Below are positions 24,142 to 32,187 of a stretch of DNA of 38,557 nucleotides, one piece after another (within the stretch, counting starts at the first letter, position 1; every line of letters starts with the position of its first letter). Below the pieces are notes generated by a model. It searched no databases. It had not been told where the DNA came from and was given only the letters and a program-made list of their open reading frames with translations. Both the position numbers and the translations under genes were made by a program. This stretch comes from an uncultured Eubacteriales bacterium (GTDB lineage Bacteria; Bacillota; Clostridia; Christensenellales; Aristaeellaceae), in assembly GCA_902781945.1 (NCBI GenBank), contig CACZLE010000013.1:1-38557 (forward strand). The letters run 5' to 3'.

Positions 24142-24954
24142 ATGGATCATCAGGGACATCGGGAACGGCTGCGGCAGCGCTTTCGCCGCTCGGGGCTGGA
24201 AGCCTTCGCGCCCCATGAGGCGCTGGAGCTGCTTTTGACCTACGCCATTCCCCGCCGGGATACCAAGCCCATCGCCTACGCGCTGATGAAGCGTTTCGGC
24301 TCCCTGCACGGGGTGTTTCAGGCCTCCGCGGAGGAATTGCGGCAGGTGGAAGGCATCGGGGACAGCGCCGCGGTGCTCCTCGCCATGATGTCTCCCTTGT
24401 TCCGGGCCTATCGCCGCAGCCTGGAGGAAGAGACGGACGTGATCAAAAACTACTTTCAGTCCGTGCGCTATTGCGAGGCGCTGTTTGAGGGCGAGCGATA
24501 CGAAAAGTTCTATGTGGTCTGCCTGGGCAACGGCATGAAGCGGCTCAACACCGTGCTGATCGCCAGCGGCGACGTGACGGAGGTGCGCGTCTACGCCCGC
24601 CATATCCTCAGCGCCCTGACGGAGTGCAACGCCCTGGGCGCGCTGATCACCCACAATCATCCCAGCGGCATCGCCCGGCCCTCGGGGGAGGATATCGCGC
24701 TGACCAACAGCATCGCCGCTTTGCTGGACGGGGTGGGTATCAAGCTCTACGATCATATCATCGTGGCGCCCACGGAGACCTTCAGCTTCCGCCGGGGCGG
24801 CCTGCTGGGGGAGGAGAACGGCGCGGTGACGGAGGCGGCACAGCATTTTGAGCAGGTGCTGCCCGCCGTGCGGGACGAGATCTATCAAAACGGAACGACC
24901 CAAAAGGGAGAATGCAAGCAATGCGAGCAAAACGGCGAGGATTACCTTTTATGA
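24142..24954 (+). CDS. radC: RadC-family JAB-domain protein
   Basis: 270 aa. N-terminal helix-hairpin-helix region (about residues 45-80, SAEELRQVEGIGDSAAVLL) and a JAB1/MPN-like domain with the zinc motif H171-N-H-P-S-G176, preceded by L-G-A-L-I-T and followed by the conserved PSGEDIALTNSI. The biochemical role of RadC proteins is unsettled; a repair role was proposed historically. The C-terminus extends about 35 residues beyond the usual end (EENGAVTEAAQHFEQ and a Cys-containing tail) and overlaps the start of the next gene. Together with the DUF218 gene it forms a two-gene unit that ends at a strong terminator. Confidence 0.93.
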   Translation: MDHQGHRERLRQRFRRSGLEAFAPHEALELLLTYAIPRRDTKPIAYALMKRFGSLHGVFQASAEELRQVEGIGDSAAVLLAMMSPLFRAYRRSLEEETDVIKNYFQSVRYCEALFEGERYEKFYVVCLGNGMKRLNTVLIASGDVTEVRVYARHILSALTECNALGALITHNHPSGIARPSGEDIALTNSIAALLDGVGIKLYDHIIVAPTETFSFRRGGLLGEENGAVTEAAQHFEQVLPAVRDEIYQNGTTQKGECKQCEQNGEDYLL

Positions 24955-25535
24955 TCCGGCTGCTGATCGGCCTTGTGGCTTTGGGATGCTTTGTTTGGAT
25001 CGGATTGGTGGCCTTTGTCACGATCAAAGAGAAAACGGTTCCCGTTTCCCGGCCCCAGGACACCCAGGCCATTATCGTATTGGGGGCGCAGGTGAAGGAG
25101 GACGGCAGCCTCAGCCTGCAATTGCAGTGGCGGCTGGACAAGGCCCTGGAGGTCTATCGGGCCTATCCCCAGCCCATCGTGGTCTGCGGCGCTCAGGGGG
25201 AGAACGAGCCCACCACGGAGGCCGCTGCCATGCGGGATTATCTTTTGCAGAATGGCGTGCCCGACGCGGATATATTGCTGGAGGATCAATCCTTCAATAC
25301 CCGGCAAAACCTCAAAAACGCCCAGCGGATGCTGGGGGAGAACGTCAAAAAAGTGCTGATCGTCACCAGCGATTACCACCTGCCCCGGGCCATGGCGTTG
25401 GCCCAGGATACAGGCTTTGAGCCCACCGGCGCGGGCAGCCCCATCAAGTGGTATTACTGGCCCAAGAACCATTTCCGGGAAGCTCTGGCCTGGGTCAAAT
25501 ACTGGCTGCAAAAGGGCGGAATCATTCCATACTAA
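24921..25535 (+). CDS. YdcF/SanA-like DUF218 membrane protein
   Basis: 204 aa from the ATG at 24921. The N-terminus is basic (RAKRRG) with one membrane helix (about residues 12-34), then a DUF218 domain: IIVLGAQVKEDGSLSLQLQWRLDKALEVY, VVCGAQGENEPTTEA, EDQSFNTRQNL and TSDYHLPRAM are its conserved blocks. Members are linked to envelope or vancomycin tolerance (SanA) and to SAM binding (YdcF), but the function is unproven. Start: GGGAG lies 10 nt before 24921. The ATG at 24912 is too close to the SD, and the ATG at 24951 (ATGA overlap with the radC stop) is the alternative. It overlaps radC in either case. Confidence 0.85.
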   Translation: MRAKRRGLPFMIRLLIGLVALGCFVWIGLVAFVTIKEKTVPVSRPQDTQAIIVLGAQVKEDGSLSLQLQWRLDKALEVYRAYPQPIVVCGAQGENEPTTEAAAMRDYLLQNGVPDADILLEDQSFNTRQNLKNAQRMLGENVKKVLIVTSDYHLPRAMALAQDTGFEPTGAGSPIKWYYWPKNHFREALAWVKYWLQKGGIIPY

Positions 25536-25567
25536 AAGGGAACGGCAATACAGCCGCTCCCTTTTTT
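25534..25567. terminator. Bidirectional terminator between the DUF218 gene and the ABC permease gene
   Basis: Stem AAAAGGGA / TCCCTTTT with an inner CGGC/GCCG part (one mismatch), 6-nt loop, and six Ts on the plus side. The A-run before the stem gives Ts on the minus side, so it can stop both convergent transcripts. Confidence 0.9.
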
Positions 25568-25582
25568 ATGCTCAAGTGAATC

Positions 25583-26338
25583 TTACACGCTCAGTTTGCG
25601 CTCCATGATGATGGCCGTGATCATATACATCACAGCGGTGAAGGCCAGGGAAATGGCACCGTCCACCAACAGCAGCGTATTGATGCTGGGGATGGAGGCG
25701 GTGACGGTCCGGGCGACCCATCCGACAAACCAGGAAAGGGCCAGGAACAGCACGAAGGAAAGCAGACCGTTGAACCGTTTGCCGTTGAGCAGGGCGGCGC
25801 TGATGACAACGGCAAAATACGCCGTGATCACGGTGAGGATCCAGCCCGCCAGCAGGCAGAATACAAAGGCGGCCATGCCCTCCATGTCGATGAGCAGCTG
25901 GTGATTGGCAAAGGTCAGGTGGCTCAGAAAATCCTGGATCGCGCTCCACAGCCGGTTCAATTCGCCGCTCTTGGCAAAGAGCAGGGTAAGATCCAGCGTG
26001 CCCAGGGCAAAGTAGAAAGCGCCGCCGATCAGGATGGACAGGCCGCATTCCAGCACCTTCGCGCCCAGGATGGAATAACGGCTGTTCGGCGTCATGAACA
26101 GCATGTAGCTCTGCTTGGTGTTCATGTCCCGGTGCAGGGTCATCACGCTGTAAAGGCCGATCATCAGGATACCGCCCAAGGCCAGAAACATCAGCAGCAT
26201 CACGGAAAGCCCCAGGGTCGTTTCCCTTTCCACATACAGGCCGATCAGAAAAGCGATTTCCGCCACGGCGGTAACGCCCAGCAGAATCAGCTTGGTGATC
26301 CAGGTTTTGCGAAATTCATATTTCATCAGCTTTAACAT
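25583..26338 (-). CDS. ABC transporter permease (ABC-2 type)
   Basis: 251 aa, six predicted membrane helices: about 17-37, 44-64, 93-115, 155-180, 188-207 and 215-245. The N-terminus MLKLMKYEFRKT is typical of YtrC/YtrD-like or bacitracin-type ABC-2 permeases. The gene starts 3 nt after the ATPase gene with GGAGGA 7 nt before the ATG. The substrate is unknown; GntR-ABC units of this kind respond to cell-wall-active peptides in Bacillus. It is one permease for one ATPase, so a homodimer is plausible. Confidence 0.8.
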   Translation of the reverse strand: MLKLMKYEFRKTWITKLILLGVTAVAEIAFLIGLYVERETTLGLSVMLLMFLALGGILMIGLYSVMTLHRDMNTKQSYMLFMTPNSRYSILGAKVLECGLSILIGGAFYFALGTLDLTLLFAKSGELNRLWSAIQDFLSHLTFANHQLLIDMEGMAAFVFCLLAGWILTVITAYFAVVISAALLNGKRFNGLLSFVLFLALSWFVGWVARTVTASIPSINTLLLVDGAISLAFTAVMYMITAIIMERKLSV

Positions 26339-26341
26339 GGC

Positions 26342-27040
26342 TCATTCCTCCGTGTGTCCATAGATTTCGCGGTAGCGATCCGCCATGGAGGCGCCGCGGT
26401 CCACGCGCATCTCCTCCAGATCGTCCACCTCTGCCAGCTTGCCCTGACGGATAAAAACGGCCTTGTCGGCGATGGCTTCCATTTCCTCCACCAGGTGGCT
26501 GGACAGCAGCAGCACCTTGTTTTCATCGGCGTGCTCCAGAATGCAGCGGCGGATGTTGTCCCTGGCCAGCAGATCGATGCCGTTAAAGGGCTCGTCCAGC
26601 ATGTATACCTTGGCGTCCCGGGCCATGGTGACGGCGATTTTCAGCTTGGCCATCATGCCGGAGGACAGGGCCTTGGTTTTCATGCTTTCTTCCAGCTCCA
26701 TCTGCCGCAGCATGGCCCGATAGCCGTCCCAGGAGAAATCATCAAAGAAATCCGCGTAGTAAGCGCCCACGTCCTTCACCGTCATCCAGGTATAGAAGAA
26801 GGACTCGGTGGACATGTAGGCGATCTTCCGGCGGCTGTCGATATCCACCGGCTTGTCCTCAAAGAGCATCTGGCCGGAGGTGGGCTTGATGAGCCCCGCC
26901 GCCATCTTCATCCAGGTGGTCTTGCCGCTGCCGTTGGGGCCCAGCATGGCGTACACGTGGCCCTTTTCCAGCCTCAGGCTGATATGATCCACAGCGGCTT
27001 TGGTTCCAAAGATTTTGGTTATTTCCTTGCTTTCGAGCAT
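26342..27040 (-). CDS. ABC transporter ATP-binding protein
   Basis: 232 aa. Walker A GPNGSGKT (34-41), Walker B VYMLDEPF, switch His in LLLSSHLVEE. The signature loop is unusual: LSSGMMAKL stands where LSGGQ is expected, keeping the second Gly position only. Many YtrB-type ATPases carry such altered signatures, so this does not imply loss of function. It starts 3 nt after the GntR gene with AAGGAGG in front. Together with the permease it forms the exporter of the operon. Confidence 0.9.
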   Translation of the reverse strand: MLESKEITKIFGTKAAVDHISLRLEKGHVYAMLGPNGSGKTTWMKMAAGLIKPTSGQMLFEDKPVDIDSRRKIAYMSTESFFYTWMTVKDVGAYYADFFDDFSWDGYRAMLRQMELEESMKTKALSSGMMAKLKIAVTMARDAKVYMLDEPFNGIDLLARDNIRRCILEHADENKVLLLSSHLVEEMEAIADKAVFIRQGKLAEVDDLEEMRVDRGASMADRYREIYGHTEE

Positions 27041-27043
27041 GTT

Positions 27044-27397
27044 TTAATCCTCCTTTTTCAGCAGCCATTGGGCGGCCTCGTGACGCGAGATGCCCAGCAG
27101 CTCCATGGTATCCAGAAACTGGCAGACGGCCTGCCCCGCGATTTCCTCCCGCAGGGCGAAAATGCGGGCGGTGTCCTCGGTGACATAGGTGCCCATGCCG
27201 CGCCGGGTGGCGCACAGCCCCTTCTTTTCCAATTCCTGATACACGCGGGCGGCGGTGTTGGGGTTGATGGAGAATTGCAGCGCCAATTCCCGTCCGCCGG
27301 GCAGCTTTTCGCCCGGCTGCCGTTTGCCGGTGACGATATCGATCTCCAGGGCCTCCAGCACCTGCATCCAAATGGGCAGGGAAGGGTTGAACTGCAT
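27044..27397 (-). CDS. GntR-family regulator, YtrA type
   Basis: 117 aa: a winged helix-turn-helix (about residues 10-73, LPIWMQVLEALEIDIVTG, then LPGGRELALQFSINPNTAARVYQELEKKGL) plus a short C-terminal helical tail (74-117) in place of a full effector domain, which defines the YtrA subfamily. It leads the operon and would repress it. A nested palindrome straddling the -10 box is the obvious operator. SD AAGGAG stands 9 nt before the ATG. Confidence 0.92.
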   Translation of the reverse strand: MQFNPSLPIWMQVLEALEIDIVTGKRQPGEKLPGGRELALQFSINPNTAARVYQELEKKGLCATRRGMGTYVTEDTARIFALREEIAGQAVCQFLDTMELLGISRHEAAQWLLKKED

Positions 27398-27416
27398 GCG
27401 CCATCACTCCTTAATG

Positions 27417-27448
27417 TTTTAGTGCACTAGTGCAATGGTACACTAAAA
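27417..27448. promoter_or_regulatory. Nested palindromic operator of the GntR-ABC operon
   Basis: Outer inverted repeat TTTTAGTGCACT (27417-27428) and GGTACACTAAAA (27437-27448), differing at two positions, with 8 nt between. Inside it, two perfect palindromes overlap: TAGTGCACTA (27420-27429) and TGCACTAGTGCA (27423-27434). The block covers the -10 box and start of the gntR promoter, which fits YtrA autorepression. Confidence 0.75.
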
Positions 27449-27463
27449 ACCGCGCAATGTCAA
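27435..27463 (-). promoter_or_regulatory. Promoter of the GntR-ABC operon
   Basis: Minus strand TTGACA (27463-27458), 17-nt spacer, TACCAT (27440-27435). The perfect -35 and poor -10, overlapped by the operator, fit a promoter that is kept off and released. Confidence 0.65.
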
Positions 27464-27515
27464 CACTTTTTTTCGGAAAATTTCAAAAAAAGTGAAAAAT
27501 AACGTCTTAAAGGTG

Positions 27516-27544
27516 TTGACAAAAGAAAGGGCTTTCAATATAAT
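27516..27544 (+). promoter_or_regulatory. Consensus promoter of the DUF177-rpmF unit
   Basis: TTGACA (27516-27521), 17-nt spacer, TATAAT (27539-27544): both hexamers perfect. The transcript would begin near 27551, so the ATG at 27550 cannot be the start of the gene. Confidence 0.9.
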
Positions 27545-27573
27545 ATTGCATGTTCGCGATTGGAGGGATGACT

Positions 27574-28086
27574 TTGCTGCTTGATGTATCACGCGCGCTG
27601 CGCAACCCGGGCGAGGCCGTTCCCTTCACCCATCATGAGCACATCCCGCCGCAGGAGATCAGCGGCGAGACGGTGACCTTCGACGATCCCGTTGTGATGG
27701 AAGGCCACTGCACCATGTCCGGCGACGATCTGACCCTGGACGGCACGTTGACAGCCACGGCCCACTCCCGCTGCTGCAATTGCCTGGGCCCCGCGCAGGT
27801 GGATATCAAGGTCCCCTTCCACGAGGTCTTTACCCGGCTGGATCGTCCCCAGGAGGACACGGAAGCCGATCCGGACCGCTGGGTGTTCCTGGGCTCCAAG
27901 GCGGAGCTTTCTCACCTGGCGCTCACGCTGGCGGTGCTGGAACTGCCCATCCGCATCCTGTGCAAGCCCGATTGCGAGGGATACAAACAGATGGCCCCCG
28001 GCTACACCAACCCGCAGAAAAGCAATCCCTTTTCTGTACTGCAAAATCTTCAGCTTAAAAATGATCAGGATGATCAGGAGGTATAA
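27574..28086 (+). CDS. DUF177 (YceD-like) protein
   Basis: 170 aa from a TTG start. DUF177 proteins lie next to rpmF in most bacteria; YceD is linked to 23S rRNA accumulation. Visible: the beta-rich middle (GHCTMSGDDLTLDGTLTATAHSRCCNCLGP, with the Cys cluster in CCNC) and a second Cys pair near residue 135-140 (CKPDCEGYKQM), typical of the family. Start choice: GGAGGG lies directly against the ATG at 27568, which leaves no spacer, while the TTG at 27574 is 6 nt away and yields the usual MLLDVS N-terminus. rpmF follows 2 nt after the stop. Confidence 0.85.
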   Translation: MLLDVSRALRNPGEAVPFTHHEHIPPQEISGETVTFDDPVVMEGHCTMSGDDLTLDGTLTATAHSRCCNCLGPAQVDIKVPFHEVFTRLDRPQEDTEADPDRWVFLGSKAELSHLALTLAVLELPIRILCKPDCEGYKQMAPGYTNPQKSNPFSVLQNLQLKNDQDDQEV

Positions 28087-28088
28087 GC

Positions 28089-28274
28089 ATGGCTCTTCCC
28101 AAAGGAAAAATTTCCAAAGCCCGTAAGCACAGCCGCCGCGCCAATTGGAAGCTCTCTCTGCCCGCTATCGTCACCTGCCCCCAGTGCAAGAAGAAGATGC
28201 TGGCCCATCGCGTGTGCAAGAACTGCGGTTATTACAACGGCGTTCAGGTCGTCGTTCACGACGAGGAAAAGTAA
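28089..28274 (+). CDS. rpmF: 50S ribosomal protein L32
   Basis: 61 aa, the family's normal size. The N-terminus MALPKGKISKARKHSRRANWK is typical of bL32. The zinc ribbon is complete: CPQC (residues 30-33) and CKNC (43-46), so it is the zinc-binding (C+) form. SD AGGAGG overlaps the stop of the DUF177 gene. No terminator is seen before the valS T-box that follows, so read-through into the T-box is possible. Confidence 0.97.
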   Translation: MALPKGKISKARKHSRRANWKLSLPAIVTCPQCKKKMLAHRVCKNCGYYNGVQVVVHDEEK

Positions 28275-28289
28275 GCTGATATAAGGCTT

Positions 28290-28524
28290 TTCCCTGCGAA
28301 AAAGAGGAGTACTCCGGCAAAGCCATCAGAGAGTGCGGTCCATGGGCTGAAAGACCGCTTGGCAGCATCCGGAGGAAGGTCGCTTTGGAGGGGGACGGGT
28401 GAAGGAATGTAGCTCGTCCGTGTGGCGCCCGTTATCGCGCCGTGAGGCGGCAATTTTTTGCCGCGAAGCAAGGTGGTACCACGGGTCGCTCCGTCCATGC
28501 GTTGGACGGGGCGGCTTTTACTAT
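28290..28524 (+). promoter_or_regulatory. T-box leader of valS, Val (GUC) specifier
   Basis: The T-box AAGGTGGTACCACGGG lies at 28470-28485. The terminator stem is at about 28486-28514, with TTTTAC after it. Stem I arms CTCCGG (28312-28317) and CCGGAG (28369-28374) close an upper part with AGAGAG and loop sequences. The AGTA motif lies on the 5' side (28308-28311), and GAAG then GTC (28379-28381) on the 3' side. GTC is the valine codon expected for a valS leader. With uncharged tRNA-Val the terminator is avoided. The 269-nt gap holds this leader only; I cannot point to a separate promoter with confidence. Confidence 0.95.
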
Positions 28525-28543
28525 TTGATCAAGGAGAAAAACG

Positions 28544-31258
28544 ATGAGCGAACAGTTCAATATGGAGAAACAGTATAATCCCCAGGCCATCGAAGCCTCC
28601 ACCTATCAGCATTGGGAGGAGAGCGGCGCTTTCAAAGCCCATCGCGTGGAAGGCAAAAAGCCCTTCACCATCGTCATGCCCCCGCCCAACATCACCGGTC
28701 AATTGCACATGGGCCATGCCATGGACTGCACCCTGCAGGACGCCCTGACCCGTTATCATCGCATGAAGGGCGATCCCACCCTGTGGCTGCCCGGCACCGA
28801 CCACGCCTCCATCGCCACCGAGGTCAAGGTGGTGGAAAAGCTGGCCAAGGAGGGTATCAAGAAGACCGATATCGGGCGCGAGGAGTTTTTGAAGCACGCC
28901 TGGGCCTGGAAGGCTGAGTACGGCGGACGCATCAGCCGCCAGCTGCGCCGCATGGGCTCCAGCTGCGATTGGAGCCGTGAGCGCTTCACCATGGACGAGG
29001 GCTGCAGCAAGGCTGTGCGCGAGGTCTTTGTGCGCCTGTATGAAAAGAACATCATCTACCGCGGCAACCGGCTGGTCAACTGGTGCCCCTGCTGCGATAC
29101 CTCCATTTCCGACGCCGAGGTGGAATACGAGGAGAAGGAAGGCAACTTCTGGCATCTGCTCTATCCCGTCAAGGAAACCGGGGAATATCTGGAATTGGCC
29201 ACCACCCGCCCCGAAACCATGCTGGGCGATACCGCCGTGGCCATCAATCCCGCCGATCCCCGCTATGCGCACCTCCACGGCTGCCACGTGATCCTGCCCC
29301 TGGTCAACAAGGAGATCCCCATCGTGTGCGACGAGCACGCCGATATGGAAAAGGGCACCGGCGTGGTGAAGATCACCCCCGCCCACGATCCCAACGACTT
29401 TGAGGTGGGCCAGCGCCATCAGCTGCCCATCGTGCGCGTGTTCACCTACGACGGCCACATGACCGGTGCGCAGGACGCCGCCGAGGCGGAGGAGATCTTC
29501 GCCAGCGGCAAGGCCACCGTCAACGAGCCCCACGTGCTGGACTGCGGCAAGTACGCCGGCATGACCACCCTGGAGGCCCGCAAGGCCATCGTGGAGGATC
29601 TGACCGCCCTGGGCCTGCTCAAATCCATCGAGCCCCTCAAGCACGAGGTGGGCACCTGCTATCGCTGCCACAACGTGGTGGAGCCCATGGTCAGCAAGCA
29701 GTGGTTCGTCAAAATGGAGCCCCTGGCCAAGCCCGCCATCGAGGCCGTGCGCAACGGCGAAACCCGCTTCCTGCCGGACCGCTTCAGCAAGATCTACTAT
29801 AACTGGATGGAAAATATCCGCGACTGGTGCATTAGCCGCCACCTGTGGTGGGGCCATCGCATTCCCGCCTGGTATTGCCCGGACTGCGGCGAGACTATCG
29901 TGACCCGGGAGGATCCCACCGTTTGCCCCAAGTGCGGCGGCAAGCATCTGGAGCAGGACGAGGACGTGCTGGACACCTGGTTCTCCTCCGCCCTGTGGCC
30001 CTTCTCCACCCTGGGCTGGCCGGAGCAGACTGAGGACCTCAAATACTTCTATCCCACCAGCACCCTGGTGACGGGCTACGACATCATCTTCTTCTGGGTG
30101 GCCCGCATGATTTTCAGCGGCATCGAGCAGATGGGCAAGGTGCCCTTTGACACCGTGCTGATCCACGGCCTGGTGCGCGACGAACAGGGCCGCAAGATGA
30201 GCAAATCCCTGGGCAACGGCATCGATCCCCTGGAGGTCATCGACCAGTACGGCGCGGACGCCCTGCGCTTCTCCCTGTGCATGGGCATCAGCCCGGGCAA
30301 CGATACCCGCTATTCCACAGGCAAGCTGGAATCCGCCCGCAATTTCGCCAACAAAGTGTGGAACGCCAGCCGCTTCGTGCTGATGAACCTGGAGGACAAG
30401 GAAACCCTGGAGGGCAAAAAGCTGGAGCTGGCCGATCAATGGATTCTGAGCCGCTACCATGAGTGCACCCAGGATGTGACCCGCCACTTTGACGACTGCG
30501 AGTTCGGCATGGCGGCCCAAAAGATCTACGATTTCGCATGGAGCGAATTCTGCGACTGGTATATCGAGCTGGCCAAGGGCGGCCTGCTGGGCGAGGATGC
30601 CGAGCGCAAGGCCACCGTCCGCGCGGTGCTTACCGAGGTGCTCAGCGGCCTGCTTCGCCTGCTGCATCCCTTCATGCCCTTCCTCACCGAGACGGTGTAT
30701 AAGTTCCTGCCCGGCTGCGAGGAGGCCAGCTGCATGCTGTCCGATTGGCCCAAGGCGGAGGAGATCCCCGTGTTCCCGGCGGAGGAAGCCCAGATGAACG
30801 GCATCATGGATATCATCCGCGCCGTGCGCAACCTGCGCGCCGAAATGAACGTGCAGGCCGGCCACAAGGCCCGCTTGATGGTGCGTCCCGAAAATGGCTG
30901 GGCCGAGGCCATCCAGGGCGCGGAGATCTTCTTCCGCCGCATGGCCAACGCCTCCGAGCTGGAGTTGCTGTCCAAGGATCAGACCGTTTCCGAAAAGACC
31001 GTGGGCGCGGTGACCACCGCAGGTGAAATCCTGATCCCCCTGGGCGACCTGGTGGACTTTGAAAAGGAAATCGCCCGCTTGACCAAGGAAAAGGACAATC
31101 TGGGCAAAGAGATCGCACGGGCCGAGGGCAAGCTCAATAACCCCGGCTTCGTCAGCAAGGCTCCCGCCGCTCTGGTGCAGCAGGAACGCGAAAAGCTGGA
31201 AGCCAACCGCAAGATGCTCCTTTCCCTGGAAGCCCGTATTGAGGACTTGAAGCAATAA
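28544..31258 (+). CDS. valS: Valyl-tRNA synthetase
   Basis: 904 aa, class I synthetase. HIGH motif as H55-M-G-H58 (PPPNITGQLHMGHA), KMSKS at 551-555 (GRKMSKSLGNG). The editing (CP1) domain lies between, with ATTRPETMLGDTAVAINP and GTGVVKITPAHDPNDFEVG. A zinc-like Cys set occurs at CPCC and in WYCPDCGET/CPKCGG. The C-terminal coiled-coil arm typical of ValRS begins at about residue 835 (EIARLTKEKDNLGKEI). The PPPNITG spelling and the T-box specifier separate it from IleRS and LeuRS. SD AAGGAG is 6 nt before the ATG. The stop overlaps the rsmH start (TAATG). Confidence 0.98.
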   Translation: MSEQFNMEKQYNPQAIEASTYQHWEESGAFKAHRVEGKKPFTIVMPPPNITGQLHMGHAMDCTLQDALTRYHRMKGDPTLWLPGTDHASIATEVKVVEKLAKEGIKKTDIGREEFLKHAWAWKAEYGGRISRQLRRMGSSCDWSRERFTMDEGCSKAVREVFVRLYEKNIIYRGNRLVNWCPCCDTSISDAEVEYEEKEGNFWHLLYPVKETGEYLELATTRPETMLGDTAVAINPADPRYAHLHGCHVILPLVNKEIPIVCDEHADMEKGTGVVKITPAHDPNDFEVGQRHQLPIVRVFTYDGHMTGAQDAAEAEEIFASGKATVNEPHVLDCGKYAGMTTLEARKAIVEDLTALGLLKSIEPLKHEVGTCYRCHNVVEPMVSKQWFVKMEPLAKPAIEAVRNGETRFLPDRFSKIYYNWMENIRDWCISRHLWWGHRIPAWYCPDCGETIVTREDPTVCPKCGGKHLEQDEDVLDTWFSSALWPFSTLGWPEQTEDLKYFYPTSTLVTGYDIIFFWVARMIFSGIEQMGKVPFDTVLIHGLVRDEQGRKMSKSLGNGIDPLEVIDQYGADALRFSLCMGISPGNDTRYSTGKLESARNFANKVWNASRFVLMNLEDKETLEGKKLELADQWILSRYHECTQDVTRHFDDCEFGMAAQKIYDFAWSEFCDWYIELAKGGLLGEDAERKATVRAVLTEVLSGLLRLLHPFMPFLTETVYKFLPGCEEASCMLSDWPKAEEIPVFPAEEAQMNGIMDIIRAVRNLRAEMNVQAGHKARLMVRPENGWAEAIQGAEIFFRRMANASELELLSKDQTVSEKTVGAVTTAGEILIPLGDLVDFEKEIARLTKEKDNLGKEIARAEGKLNNPGFVSKAPAALVQQEREKLEANRKMLLSLEARIEDLKQ

Positions 31259-32178
31259 TGAAATTCAAACACGAACCCGTTCTTTTACAGGAAGTGCTGC
31301 AATGGCTGGATCCCGCCCCCGGCGGGATCTTTGCCGACGGCACCCTGGGCGGCGGCGGCCATAGCCAGCGCATATTGGAGCGCATCGGCGATACCGGCGC
31401 GCTCTACGGCATTGACCGGGACCAGGACGCCTTGCAGGCCGCCACCGCGCGCCTGCAGGGCTTTCCTGCGTTTCATGCCATCCATGGCAACTTTCACGAT
31501 ATCGACCAATTGCTGCCCGAGGGCGTGGAACTGGATGGGGGATTGCTGGATCTGGGGGTCTCCTCCTATCAGCTGGATACCCCGGAGCGGGGGTTCAGCT
31601 ACCATGAAGACGCGCCCCTGGACATGCGCATGGATCGCTCCTCCGGCATGACGGCGGCGGAATGGCTGAATACCGTCAGCGAAAAGGAGATCACCGCCGT
31701 TCTTTATGATTACGGCGATGAAAAATGGGCGGCCCGCATCGCCAAGATGATCGTGGAGCGCCGCCCCCTGTCCACCACGGGGGACTTGGTGGCCTGCGTG
31801 GACGCCGCCATTCCCAAGGCTGTGCGCCGCAAGGACGACGGCCACCCGGCCCGCCGCACCTTCCAGGCCGTGCGCATCGCGGTGAACGACGAGATCGCGC
31901 CCCTGGAAAAGGCGCTGGACGACTGGATGAAGCACATCCGTCCCGGCGGACGCCTGTGCGTCATCACCTTCCATTCCATCGAGGACCGCATCGTCAAGCA
32001 TGCCTTCCGGCGGATGCAGAATCCCTGCACCTGCCCGCCGCAGGCCCCCATCTGCACCTGCGGCAAAAAGCCCGTGGCCAAGGTCATGGGCGGCGGGGCC
32101 ATCCGCCCCACCAAGGAAGAACTGGCCTTTAATCCCCGTTCCCACAGCGCCACGCTGCGGGTGGCTCAGAAGCTGTAA
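31258..32178 (+). CDS. rsmH: 16S rRNA m4C1402 methyltransferase RsmH (MraW)
   Basis: 306 aa. SAM-dependent N4-methyltransferase for C1402 of 16S rRNA. Motifs: FADGTLGGGGHS, LLDLGVSSYQLD, PLDMRMD and GGRLCVITFHSIEDRIVKHAF, all characteristic of RsmH. It shares an A with the valS stop codon (TAATG). It is usually found in the dcw cluster (mraZ-mraW-ftsL), but here it stands outside that context, between valS and rsmI. Confidence 0.95.
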   Translation: MKFKHEPVLLQEVLQWLDPAPGGIFADGTLGGGGHSQRILERIGDTGALYGIDRDQDALQAATARLQGFPAFHAIHGNFHDIDQLLPEGVELDGGLLDLGVSSYQLDTPERGFSYHEDAPLDMRMDRSSGMTAAEWLNTVSEKEITAVLYDYGDEKWAARIAKMIVERRPLSTTGDLVACVDAAIPKAVRRKDDGHPARRTFQAVRIAVNDEIAPLEKALDDWMKHIRPGGRLCVITFHSIEDRIVKHAFRRMQNPCTCPPQAPICTCGKKPVAKVMGGGAIRPTKEELAFNPRSHSATLRVAQKL

Positions 32179-32187
32179 GGAGGCTGC

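Noticed and set aside
28529..31255. A 908-codon open frame on the minus strand opposite valS
   Set aside because: The plus strand encodes a complete, motif-perfect ValRS. The antisense frame has biased His/Gly/Ala/Gln composition from complementary codons, with no domain or SD. The same holds for the long frames opposite glgB (17943-20165, minus) and the fusion gene (9201-11639, plus).
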